A stretch of DNA of 19,675 nucleotides. It comes from Prevotella sp. Its GTDB lineage: Bacteria > Bacteroidota > Bacteroidia > Bacteroidales > Bacteroidaceae. The stretch lies in assembly GCA_021204605.1 (NCBI GenBank), contig JAJPZD010000291.1:1-19675 (forward strand), given 5' to 3'. Position 1 is the first letter of the stretch. The number at the start of each line of letters is the position of its first letter. The position numbers and the translations under genes were made by a program. Of the stretch, positions 1-7,378 are shown piece after piece. The notes beneath the pieces were generated by a model that saw only the letters and a program-made list of their open reading frames with translations, ran no database searches and was not told the DNA's origin.

Positions 1-1
1 A

Positions 2-1633
2 ATAGGTCTGTGCGTAGTGATAATATTCTATGGAATAATAGCCGTTGTTGTAAATATCGTATGCCTGCGATACTTAATGCCGAAGAAATTCCGCACGAAA
101 CAGTTTATGGCGAAGCGGCCGTGCATAATCTTCGCAACAACTGCCGTTACTTTTGCGATAATAGTAGGGATTATAAAGAACACGGTGAACCAGAACTTCA
201 TAGCGATGGCATGCAACCTGCTTGTTGAGTACTCGTGGTTGTTGGCTGTAATCCTAATCTCCTTGCTGTTGCGAGTTGACGGAAAGAGGATAAGGAACGC
301 CTTCAAAATTTATGCCCCACTTATCGTAATAGGCTTTATCGTGATAACTTTCCGTATCATCCTGATACCGAGCAACCTGGTCAGTCTGATATTTCCTCCA
401 ATTCTTCTGATTTGCTTTATTTGGCAGTGGAAGGTGATACGCAAGCACAATGAGAAGATACCACGAAGCGATGTGTCGTTTACATACATATCATTGGGTA
501 TATTCGTGATAAGTGTAATAATGTCATGGATTGGCTACACATTGATGTGCGTACAGATACTGATATGGTGGGTGATGCAGTTGACGTGCATACTTACGAT
601 AAACTGCATGGCGGTATGGCTCCATAAATACGGTGACAAGCACAAGATGCTTGACAAGCCTGTTACGAAGACATGGTTCTATGATTTCTTGGACAAAGTG
701 ATTATTCCTTTGCTTGCAATCAGTTCGATACTTGTGTCAATATATTGGGCAGCCGATGTATTCAACCTCAGTGAATTTACAGTAACGATATTCACGAAAC
801 ATTTCATTGATGCGGAAGATTTCACTTTGAGTTTGGCATCCCTTGTTATCGTGATCTCACTCTGGTTTGTATTCTCATACATATCCAAACTGTCAATTTC
901 TCTGATGCAGTTGCAGTTTGACAAGGGCGATGCACAGAAAGCGGCAAGTAAGAAGGTGATGGGCAAGAACGTCATCAACATCTTGGTATGGGGCGCATGG
1001 TTGCTCATCAGTCTTGGAATAATGCACGTAAGCAGTACATGGCTTGTGGTAATATCCGGAGGCCTCTCCACTGGTGTCGGTTTTGCGTCGAAGGACATCA
1101 TCGAGAACTTCTATTATGGAATATCATTGATGGCAGGAAGAATAAAGATTGGCGACTGGATAGAGTGCGATGGCACAAGGGGCAAGGTAGCCAGCATATC
1201 ATACACCAGTACGATGATAGAGGCGATAGACGGTTCGATTATAGCGTTCCAGAACTCACAGTTGTTTACGAAGAACTACAAGAATCTCACGCGCAATCAT
1301 GGCTATGCCGTTTCGACAATTCCATTTGGAGTTGCATACGGTTGCGATGTGCGGACGGTATGCAAGTGCGTTGAAGATGCTGTAATGAGCTTGGATAACA
1401 AATATATCCAAAAGGAAAAAGGAATTACGGCAAGGTTTGTGGAGTTTGGCGACAGCAGTATTGATTTCAAGTTGATATGTTGGGTAGATGTTGCACAACA
1501 GGCAGTAGTGGAAAGTATTATAAGAGAATGTATTTATGATGTTCTCAACAAGAACAATATAGAGATACCATTCCCACAGAGAGACTTACACGTCAGGAGT
1601 ATTGAGAGCGGCAGTATAGCACCGTTATCCTGA
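2..1633 (+). CDS. MscS-family mechanosensitive channel, 5' end cut by the window
   Basis: Likely a small-conductance mechanosensitive channel-like inner membrane protein that releases solutes on osmotic downshift. The reading frame is open to the window edge, so the true start is probably upstream; a GTG at 17 is the first start-type codon inside. About ten hydrophobic segments come first, roughly residues 1-320 counted from the GTG. The MscS pore helix and beta domain follow: ISGGLSTGVGFASKDIIENF, then GRIKIGDWIE and a loop containing the MscS-typical Q-N-S at about 1250. The extra N-terminal membrane segments make it larger than E. coli MscS, like the MscK/YbdG-type members. mrp follows 26 bases downstream on the same strand, so the two may be co-transcribed. 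Family assignment is firm; ion selectivity and the exact start are unknown. Confidence 0.88.
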   Translation: MGLCVVIIFYGIIAVVVNIVCLRYLMPKKFRTKQFMAKRPCIIFATTAVTFAIIVGIIKNTVNQNFIAMACNLLVEYSWLLAVILISLLLRVDGKRIRNAFKIYAPLIVIGFIVITFRIILIPSNLVSLIFPPILLICFIWQWKVIRKHNEKIPRSDVSFTYISLGIFVISVIMSWIGYTLMCVQILIWWVMQLTCILTINCMAVWLHKYGDKHKMLDKPVTKTWFYDFLDKVIIPLLAISSILVSIYWAADVFNLSEFTVTIFTKHFIDAEDFTLSLASLVIVISLWFVFSYISKLSISLMQLQFDKGDAQKAASKKVMGKNVINILVWGAWLLISLGIMHVSSTWLVVISGGLSTGVGFASKDIIENFYYGISLMAGRIKIGDWIECDGTRGKVASISYTSTMIEAIDGSIIAFQNSQLFTKNYKNLTRNHGYAVSTIPFGVAYGCDVRTVCKCVEDAVMSLDNKYIQKEKGITARFVEFGDSSIDFKLICWVDVAQQAVVESIIRECIYDVLNKNNIEIPFPQRDLHVRSIESGSIAPLS

Positions 1634-1659
1634 CATACGTATAAAATACGCATAAGAAT

Positions 1660-2760
1660 ATGACGATATATCCGAAACTGATTACAGATGCGTTGGCGAC
1701 TGTAACCTATCCAGGCACGAAGAAGAACCTTGTGGAGAGCGGTATGGTTGCCGACAACATACGTATTGACGGTATGAACGTGTCGTTCTCACTGATATTT
1801 CCGAGAAACACCGACCCATTTTTGAAATCGACCATGAAGGCGGCAGAGGCTGCTATCCACTATCATGTGGGAAAGGACGTGAAAGTGGAGATTGGCATTG
1901 AGACTAAGTCGAAGCCTCGTCCAGAGGCAGGAAAGATGTTGCCGGGCGTGAAAAACGTGATAGCGGTAAGCTCCGGCAAGGGTGGAGTAGGGAAGAGTAC
2001 CGTTGCAGCCAACCTCGCAATCGCACTTGCCAGACTTGGATATAAAGTAGGACTGCTTGATACCGATATTTTCGGGCCGTCGATACCGAAGATGTTTGGC
2101 GTGGAGGATGCGCGCCCATACGCCGTGAAGGTTGAGGGGCGGGACTTGATAGAGCCGATAAGCAAATATGGAGTCTGTCTGCTTAGTATCGGTTTTTTCG
2201 TAAATCCAGATACTGCAACGTTATGGCGTGGCGGTATGGCGTCGAATGCGTTGAAACAATTGATTGGCGATGCCAACTGGGGCGAGCTCGACTATTTCAT
2301 TCTCGATACCCCTCCTGGAACGAGCGACATACACCTTACATTATTGCAAACCCTTGCAATTACGGGAGCGATAATAGTAAGTACACCGCAGAAAGTAGCC
2401 CTTGCTGATGCCTGCAAGGGAATAGACATGTACCGAAATGAGAAAGTCAACGTTCCGATATTAGGATTGGTTGAGAATATGTCTTGGTTTACCCCTGCCG
2501 AGCTGCCAGAAAACAAGTATTATATTTTCGGCAAGGAGGGGTGCAAAAAACTTGCACAAGAAATGAATTTGCCATTGCTTGCGCAGATACCAGTAGTGCA
2601 AAGTATCTGTGAAAACGGAGATGCCGGTACACCGACAGCCCTGAATATCGACACCATGACAGGACAGGCGTTCCTCAACCTTGCGCAGGCTGTCGTTACA
2701 GTTGTGAATAGGAGAAACAAAGAACAAGCACCCACGAAGATTGTAGAGGTTAAGGATTGA
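1660..2760 (+). CDS. mrp: Mrp/NBP35-family iron-sulfur cluster carrier ATPase
   Basis: A 366-aa cytoplasmic P-loop ATPase of the Mrp/ApbC family, which binds and transfers Fe-S clusters to apoproteins. Residues 1-90 look like the MIP18/DUF59 domain. The deviant Walker A SSGKGGVGKST lies at about 104-114, followed by LLDTDIFGPSIPKMFG (Walker A'/switch) and ILDTPPGTSD (Walker B region). After ENMSW at about residue 272, where many Mrp proteins have a CXXC cluster-binding pair, this protein reads FTPAELPENKYYIFG with no cysteine pair. From memory the same replacement is usual in Bacteroidetes Mrp, so it is a lineage trait rather than damage. It lies 26 bases after the channel gene. No hairpin terminator is obvious downstream. 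Confidence 0.95.
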   Translation: MTIYPKLITDALATVTYPGTKKNLVESGMVADNIRIDGMNVSFSLIFPRNTDPFLKSTMKAAEAAIHYHVGKDVKVEIGIETKSKPRPEAGKMLPGVKNVIAVSSGKGGVGKSTVAANLAIALARLGYKVGLLDTDIFGPSIPKMFGVEDARPYAVKVEGRDLIEPISKYGVCLLSIGFFVNPDTATLWRGGMASNALKQLIGDANWGELDYFILDTPPGTSDIHLTLLQTLAITGAIIVSTPQKVALADACKGIDMYRNEKVNVPILGLVENMSWFTPAELPENKYYIFGKEGCKKLAQEMNLPLLAQIPVVQSICENGDAGTPTALNIDTMTGQAFLNLAQAVVTVVNRRNKEQAPTKIVEVKD

Positions 2761-2890
2761 TTAGCATTGAAGATTTATTATCCAGATTTAGATTTATTAA
2801 AGAATGTTATATTTAGGGGCGTAAATGTGAAAATGGGGGTGCAGAGAATAAAAAAAATAGGAAAAGATAAGGATAATGTAAAAAATGCAG

Positions 2891-2898
2891 TATATTTG
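2891..2898 (+). promoter_or_regulatory. Possible -7 promoter element (TATATTTG) in the mrp/fimbrial gap
   Basis: TATATTTG matches the Bacteroidetes -7 consensus TAnnTTTG. There is no TTTG 19-21 bases upstream, so this is half a promoter. It would place a start near 2905, about 130 bases before the small ORF at 3035. The rest of 2761-3034 is AT-rich, and I see no gene, tRNA-like fold or strong hairpin in it. Confidence 0.35.
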
Positions 2899-3034
2899 TA
2901 AAATATTTTAGGCAGAAAAGTTGAAGACTGATAATGTTGTCTAAATATGTTGTGAAAAGCACTGCGTTTGTTATGTCATTGCGAGAGGAGAATTGTTTGT
3001 TTTTTAAAGCCTGAATTTAATTCCATCTATTGAT

Positions 3035-3214
3035 ATGAAAACATATAAAAATAAGACTTATAAAAGGTTGCTTATAATGTTGCTCGCCTTGTTCGCAATG
3101 GTGGAGAGCAGTGTTGCACAAACACAGGTGGGATATTATTGGCTCACCCGATACCATTCAATTACTAATATTCATAATCGGTGTTACATTGTAGCGTCGA
3201 TTTTTAGCCGTTAA
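3035..3214 (+). CDS. Small ORF with signal peptide, or remnant of a secreted protein
   Basis: A 59-codon ORF that I cannot assign to a family. It starts MKTYKNKTYKRLLIMLLALF, a basic n-region followed by a hydrophobic core, and then AMVESSVAQTQ with a good signal peptidase I site after V-A or Q at about residue 28. Only about 30 residues remain after cleavage (QVGYYWLTRY..., ending ...IFSR). No other frame continues the protein after the stop. It could be a genuine small exported peptide, or the 5' relic of a decayed secreted-protein gene whose body was lost when the fimbrial operon or its spacer arrived. The export signal is clear; its expression is not. Confidence 0.4.
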   Translation: MKTYKNKTYKRLLIMLLALFAMVESSVAQTQVGYYWLTRYHSITNIHNRCYIVASIFSR

Positions 3215-3345
3215 AAAGTATTAATGTGGTTGTGAAGTAGATGAATAGCATATTTCTGTACGTTAAATTATGCTTATATAAGAGTGAATTTACATAAAAA
3301 TTGAAAAATAACGGAATAAATATGCGGAAACTATAAGTTATCAAT

Positions 3346-3353
3346 TATATTTG
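3346..3353 (+). promoter_or_regulatory. Probable fimbrial operon promoter, -7 element TATATTTG
   Basis: TATATTTG fits the TAnnTTTG -7 element and is the only full match between the small ORF and the first fimbrial gene. A -33 TTTG is not visible at the usual spacing, so activation may need another factor. The start site would be near 3360, giving a leader of about 200 bases before 3562. I see no second match in 5201-5341 or 7268-7360, so one transcript probably covers the whole operon. By eye there is no pair of inverted repeats flanking this element, so I do not call it an invertible promoter. Confidence 0.5.
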
Positions 3354-3356
3354 CAC

Positions 3357-3374
3357 CACAAAATGAGATTTGTG
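3357..3374. promoter_or_regulatory. Dyad CACAAA-N6-TTTGTG at the predicted fimbrial transcription start
   Basis: Perfect 6-base arms at 3357-3362 and 3369-3374 with a 6-base loop, overlapping the predicted start site. As DNA it could be an operator; as RNA it would place a small stem at the 5' end of the message. No T-run follows, so it is not an intrinsic terminator. Confidence 0.35.
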
Positions 3375-3466
3375 TAATGAAATCACTTATAAAGTATAGT
3401 AATAAGGAGTGAATATACACCTAATATGACTTATTGTCTTGAAAGCAATAGAATGAAAAATGTACG

Positions 3467-3490
3467 TGCAAAGCATTAAGAGCTTTTGCA
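3467..3490 (+). promoter_or_regulatory. Leader hairpin upstream of the fimbrial operon
   Basis: TGCAAAGC (3467-3474) and GCTTTTGCA (3482-3490) pair as a stem with one bulged base and a 7-base loop, about 70 bases before the first fimbrial start codon. It would sit inside the long leader. It has no terminator-like U tract and no recognised riboswitch family. The remainder of 3215-3561 holds only trivial ORFs. Confidence 0.3.
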
Positions 3491-3561
3491 TGAAAGATTA
3501 ATTAGGATAACAAAGTCTAAGGTTCATCACGGGGGTGTTGGACTTGACATTAATTATTTGG

Positions 3562-4158
3562 ATGAAAGGGATAACAAAAAAACGCATATTACTATTATTG
3601 TGCCTGACTGTGTCTGTATGCCAATGTATGCCGGCACAGGATATAGCACTCAAGACCAATCTGCTGTCAGATGGGTTCATGAACGTAAATCTTGGAGTGG
3701 AGACAGGCGTCGCACCGAAGTGGACAATCGAAGCGGAGGGAGAACTGAACGCCTGGAGGCTGTCGCATGGGCGGAGGTGGAAGCACTGGGCTGTACAACC
3801 GGAGGTTAGATATTGGTTGTGCGACCGTTTCGGCGGGCATTTTGTGGGCGTGCATATACACGGGGGACAATACAATATCGGAGGCTTTGATGGTTGGTAC
3901 AATTTTTTAGGAACGGATGCTAAAAAGATGAAGTCCAACCGCTATCAGGGCTGGTTCGCAGGGTTTGGTCTGTCTTACGGTTACGACTTGATGCTTAGCC
4001 GCCATTGGAACTTAGAGGGTGAGGTAGGCATCGGCTACTCCTTCACAAGGTATGACCGCTATGAGTGCAGTATATGCAACCGGCGTGTCGAGGCGGGCAA
4101 GACGCACAACTATGTGGGACCTACGAGGCTTGCCATCAATTTAGTGTATGTGTTCTAA
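3562..4158 (+). CDS. DUF3575 family exported protein of the fimbrial operon
   Basis: A 198-aa exported protein; an alternative upstream start at 3535 adds nine residues before the signal peptide, so the ATG at 3562 is preferred. The signal peptide is MKGITKKRILLLLCLTVSVC, with cleavage expected near CMPAQ at about residue 25. The mature part shows DUF3575 signatures: DIALKTNLL, NLGVETGVAPKWTIE, WKHWAVQPEVRYW, GHFVGVHIHGGQYN, and a C-terminal aromatic end LAINLVYVF. That end and the alternating pattern suggest an outer-membrane beta-barrel-like fold. DUF3575 genes commonly open fimbrial clusters in Bacteroidales next to a DUF3868/OmpA-like gene, as here. Its role is not established; an accessory role in subunit passage or surface display is inference. 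The next gene begins 10 bases downstream. Confidence 0.88.
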   Translation: MKGITKKRILLLLCLTVSVCQCMPAQDIALKTNLLSDGFMNVNLGVETGVAPKWTIEAEGELNAWRLSHGRRWKHWAVQPEVRYWLCDRFGGHFVGVHIHGGQYNIGGFDGWYNFLGTDAKKMKSNRYQGWFAGFGLSYGYDLMLSRHWNLEGEVGIGYSFTRYDRYECSICNRRVEAGKTHNYVGPTRLAINLVYVF

Positions 4159-4168
4159 AACGAGCGAG

Positions 4169-5200
4169 ATGAGACAGACAATATTATCAATTATCTTATT
4201 TCTGTGTGGGATAAACGTTGCATGGTCACAGTCGGTGTCCGCCGATAGTGTCAGGATTGAGCGTAACGGAAAGTACCTGTCGGTGGACATGACGTTGAGC
4301 CTATCAGGACTTGCAGTGGAGAGCAACCGTGCGGTGTTGCTTACTCCACGCCTGTCCAACGGTATGGATTCCATAGATTTGCCGTCGGTAGGCGTGTATG
4401 GCAGGGAACGATACATCCATTATAAGCGCAAGAACGGCAAAAATATGCTTGGCGGATCAGACTGGATGAGCTACAAGGCAAGGAAAGCACCTGATTTGAT
4501 AGCTTACCACACGATAGTGACATATCAGGACTGGATGGACGGTGCGGCACTTATACTGCACAAAGAGGACTACGGTTGTTGTAACACCGTGTTGGCAGAA
4601 CAATACAGGCTGATAGAAAAGTATGAGGCGATAAAGCCGCAACGTGAGTATGCCGAGTATGCCAGTAAGTTGTCTGAAAGGGAGACACGCACGATAAGAG
4701 GGTCGGCGACGGTGACATTTCCTGTCAACGAGACAACGATATGTCCTGAATATCTTGACAACCAAAAAGAATTGGCGAGGATATGCGCTACGATAGACTC
4801 TATCAGAAATGATACTACTGTGGTGATTGTATCGGTATGGCTGAAAGGCTATGCGTCGCCGGAAGGAAAATATGAACACAACAGGGAGCTTGCGATAGGA
4901 CGCACAGAGGCGTTGCGGAATTATCTGAGGCAACTGTATGATTTTGAGGATGGCGTGATTAGCATCGACTATGAGCCGGAGAACTGGGAAGGAGTGAGGC
5001 GGTATGTAGAGAGTTCTGACTTGGAACACCGCAAGGAAATACTTGAGATTATCGACGACTGTAGCATTGATTTGGATACCAATGAAATGAGGATCAGAAA
5101 GGCGTATCATAAAGAGTATAAGCGGATGATTGATGACTGTTATCCGAGACTAAGGCGCACGGTGTATGTAGTAGAATTAAGAGTGAAGAATGAAGAGTGA
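4169..5200 (+). CDS. DUF3868/OmpA-like periplasmic protein of the fimbrial operon
   Basis: A 343-aa exported protein; the start at 4169 gives a clean signal peptide (MRQTILSIILFLCGINVAWS), while an ATG at 4148 would overlap the previous gene by 11 bases. Residues about 25-200 match the DUF3868 type of N-terminal domain. The C-terminal part has an OmpA-like peptidoglycan-binding pattern, VWLKGYASPEGKY at about residue 227 followed by HNRELAIGRTEALRNYL, which holds the usual Asn and Arg; the common Asp after G-Y-A is Ser. It probably anchors the fimbrial apparatus to the cell wall; that is inference from the domain. The last residues (RVKNEE) and the TGA stop are encoded by AGAGTGA/AGAATGA heptamers, so a repeat appears to have merged with the 3' end of the gene. 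Confidence 0.85.
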   Translation: MRQTILSIILFLCGINVAWSQSVSADSVRIERNGKYLSVDMTLSLSGLAVESNRAVLLTPRLSNGMDSIDLPSVGVYGRERYIHYKRKNGKNMLGGSDWMSYKARKAPDLIAYHTIVTYQDWMDGAALILHKEDYGCCNTVLAEQYRLIEKYEAIKPQREYAEYASKLSERETRTIRGSATVTFPVNETTICPEYLDNQKELARICATIDSIRNDTTVVIVSVWLKGYASPEGKYEHNRELAIGRTEALRNYLRQLYDFEDGVISIDYEPENWEGVRRYVESSDLEHRKEILEIIDDCSIDLDTNEMRIRKAYHKEYKRMIDDCYPRLRRTVYVVELRVKNEE

Positions 5201-5254
5201 AGAGTTCGCTGTGGATGCAATGCTTCGCAAATGAAGAATGAAGAATGAAAAATT
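5180..5254 (+). repeat. Modular heptamer repeat, copy 1
   Basis: It starts with AGAGTGA, AGAATGA, AGAGTGA (5180-5200), then AGAGTTCGCTGTGG (5201-5214), a short spacer ending TGCTTCGCA, then CAAATGA, AGAATGA, AGAATGA, AAAATT (5228-5254). The 15-mer AAGAGTTCGCTGTGG (5200-5214) recurs exactly at 12779-12793. The first heptamers overlap the end of the OmpA-like gene. The remaining gap to 5341 carries no promoter match or ORF that I can see. Confidence 0.8.
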
Positions 5255-5341
5255 CAATCCTTTTGGCTTTTTCTTTTGATGCACTCTGAAAATGAACCAC
5301 TAATGGGATGAATAATAATAAGGACAAAAAATAATAAAGAA

Positions 5342-7267
5342 ATGATTATGAATAGAATTATATTAGGAATGCTTGCGTGTGCCGGACTGTGCGCATGTAC
5401 AAGCGAGGAGATTGACATTACTGGTAATAATAATCCAACGTTTGAGGGCGACAAGGCCTATATGACAGTAAGGTTATGCGACGTAGGAGCGTCGTCAGCC
5501 ACCACAAGAGCGGCGAACGGCAATTTCGAGACGAGCACATCAGTGGAGAGTGGAGTGAGCAATGCATATTTCTATTTCTTCGACAGCGAAGGTGTGTTTG
5601 TCAGTGAGGGCGAGGTATGGAAAGGCGACTTGGCCATTTCAGACAAGGAGAACGTGGATTTCACGAGTGAGAAACAGGTGATATTGAAAGGACTGACGGA
5701 GAAGAACTATCCGAAATACGTGGTTACGGTGCTTAACAAGCCAGTTGGGTTCGAGGCAGGTGAGACACTTGACGAGTTTGAGAAATTGTTGTCAACAGGC
5801 GATGCTGGGGGTATTAAGAAAGGCAGCGATTTCGTGATGAGTACGACAAGTTTCGCCAACCAATACAGTTACGACAATCCATCGGTGAAGATACCATATT
5901 TCGTTACAGAGGTGAAAGAGAAAGATTTTCATATAGAGCCGATAACCGACTTGCAGAACATAAATCCAGTGGATATATACGTGGAGCGACTTGCCTCGAA
6001 AGTGACGTTGGTTGTTGACGACGATTTGAAGGACGGAGCCACAACATCAATGTATGGGGGCGTGAAACATTATCTGTACGAGGTTGACGAGACAGTAGCT
6101 GGAGATGAAAATACAGATGATGAGGATGGCATGGCAGTGGATAAGCTCTATGTGGAGCTGTTGGGCTGGAAGCTGAACGCCACGGCGAGGAACAGCAACA
6201 TGATAAAAAACATCAACGAGGAGTGGGTGAACAGCACTACCGAAGAACTGCCTTACAACTTAGGAACAGGATGGAAATGGAACGATCCTGATAACAAGCG
6301 CAGCTACTGGGGCATGTCGTACAATTATGACAAAAAATGTGAATACAAGACCAACTCAGAGGGAAAGACACCGGAAGACGAGAGTTCATCGTTGACATGG
6401 CTCAATGAATATCTGAAATACGTAAGTCTTGAAAGCACGACGGCAAGTCCTTTGCTTCAATTGGGCGACCATGACTATTGTGCGGAGAACACGAATACGG
6501 CACAGAATTCGACCAGTTTGAACCCGATATTAAAGTATAAGAACTCCTCTGCTATTACGAGTGTGTTGCTCAAGGCGAGGGTATGCACTCTTGGCGAGGG
6601 TGATAGTATAAAGGCCCGGACATTAGTACGCTACAAAGGCGAGTTGTTCACTGACAGCACATATCTCAACTATGTCATCAAGCATCTGATGGCGTCAAAA
6701 AACCTGAATGCCTATTACATGGTTGGCGAGAATACATACAAGCATATCGATAATAAGTATGTGGAGTTGAAAAGACTGCGTGAAGTGTCAGGATATCAGA
6801 ACACCAAAGAGAACATAGACGGCTATTATGCCGTTGTGCCGGGCGGTTTGTTTACTAAGACCACGCTCTACAAAAAACTTGATGATGGCACATACGAGGA
6901 GATCCAGGACAAGGGAACAATCACTGCCATGTTTGACGAGTTCAACGAGGATGCCAATGCGATAGGCTATGCCAACGGCCTGATGTACTATAACATCCCG
7001 ATAGAGCACCTGAACCCATATTATGAAACTATCGACAATGGGGCAGACCAGTCAAAGACAGAGGTGGTGAACGAGGGTAATTACGGTATCGTGCGCAACC
7101 ATCACTACTATGTGAAGATTACCTCGATAGGACATCTCGGTAAGGGAATTGTTGACGAGGGTGAGGTTATAGTACCAGATCCGAGAGATTACTTCGACAC
7201 GTATTATGTCGGCGCACAGATCAACATACTGCCGTGGAAGGTCGTTGAGCAAGAAGTTGAGATTTAA
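5342..7267 (+). CDS. Mfa1-type fimbrillin, probable main shaft subunit
   Basis: A 641-aa lipoprotein precursor (a second ATG two codons on is equally possible). Signal peptide II: MNRIILGMLACAGLCAC, lipobox L-C-A-C with Cys19. The T-T-R-A site at about residues 54-57 matches the place where Arg-specific proteases trim fimbrillins to free the groove for donor-strand polymerisation, leaving a mature chain of about 585 residues. The C-terminus, INILPWKVVEQEVEI, has the Trp-containing terminal strand typical of Mfa1-like fimbrillins. It is followed by an anchor-type gene, matching the P. gingivalis order mfa1-mfa2. It is longer than Mfa1 (about 560 aa), so a shaft role is likely but not certain. 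A 44-base inverted repeat covers its last codons and stop. Confidence 0.85.
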   Translation: MIMNRIILGMLACAGLCACTSEEIDITGNNNPTFEGDKAYMTVRLCDVGASSATTRAANGNFETSTSVESGVSNAYFYFFDSEGVFVSEGEVWKGDLAISDKENVDFTSEKQVILKGLTEKNYPKYVVTVLNKPVGFEAGETLDEFEKLLSTGDAGGIKKGSDFVMSTTSFANQYSYDNPSVKIPYFVTEVKEKDFHIEPITDLQNINPVDIYVERLASKVTLVVDDDLKDGATTSMYGGVKHYLYEVDETVAGDENTDDEDGMAVDKLYVELLGWKLNATARNSNMIKNINEEWVNSTTEELPYNLGTGWKWNDPDNKRSYWGMSYNYDKKCEYKTNSEGKTPEDESSSLTWLNEYLKYVSLESTTASPLLQLGDHDYCAENTNTAQNSTSLNPILKYKNSSAITSVLLKARVCTLGEGDSIKARTLVRYKGELFTDSTYLNYVIKHLMASKNLNAYYMVGENTYKHIDNKYVELKRLREVSGYQNTKENIDGYYAVVPGGLFTKTTLYKKLDDGTYEEIQDKGTITAMFDEFNEDANAIGYANGLMYYNIPIEHLNPYYETIDNGADQSKTEVVNEGNYGIVRNHHYYVKITSIGHLGKGIVDEGEVIVPDPRDYFDTYYVGAQINILPWKVVEQEVEI

Positions 7268-7288
7268 AATCTCAATTTCCTTGCTCAA
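7245..7288. repeat. 44-base inverted repeat over the fimbrillin stop codon
   Basis: Left arm TTGAGCAAG (7245-7253) plus TTGAGATTT (7257-7265); right arm AAATCTCAA (7267-7275) plus CTTGCTCAA (7280-7288). Both 9-base pairs are perfect, separated by a 3/4-base internal loop and a 1-base centre. The fimbrillin TAA lies at the centre (7265-7267). The sequence after it is A-rich rather than T-rich, so it does not look like a standard terminator. An mRNA-protecting or processing hairpin that raises fimbrillin over anchor output is one reading. Confidence 0.75.
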
Positions 7289-7310
7289 TATAATAAAAAA
7301 TAAAAACCAG

Positions 7311-7378
7311 TGCAGCAAGCTGCAAATTAAAAATTAAAAATGAAGAATGAAGAATGAAGAATGAAAAATGAAAAATTG
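7311..7378 (+). repeat. Modular heptamer repeat, copy 2, containing a start codon
   Basis: A small palindrome, TGCAGCAAGCTGCA (7311-7324), runs into eight 7-base units (7323-7378): CAAATTA, AAAATTA, AAAATGA, three AGAATGA, AAAATGA, AAAATTG. ATG occurs at 7340, 7347, 7354, 7361 and 7368; only 7361 opens the long frame of the anchor gene. The others hit stops within a few codons. Confidence 0.8.

Noticed and set aside
679..1101. Minus-strand 140-aa ORF inside the channel gene
   Set aside because: Shadow of the MscS-family coding sequence; composition and lack of motifs argue against a real gene.
2761..3561. Invertible promoter upstream of the fimbrial operon, as known for some Bacteroides surface loci
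   Set aside because: By eye I found no pair of inverted repeats of useful length flanking the 3346 promoter, and no invertase gene is in the window.
3486..3809. Plus-strand 107-aa ORF at the start of the fimbrial operon
   Set aside because: It is another frame of the DUF3575 gene with no signal peptide or family pattern.
4457..5110. Minus-strand 217-aa ORF opposite the OmpA-like gene
   Set aside because: Long by chance on the opposite strand of a real gene whose signal peptide and OmpA motifs are clear; it has no recognisable domain.
7245..7288. Intrinsic terminator at the end of the fimbrillin gene
   Set aside because: The hairpin is strong but is followed by an A-rich, not T-rich, stretch, and the downstream fimbrial genes lack a promoter of their own.
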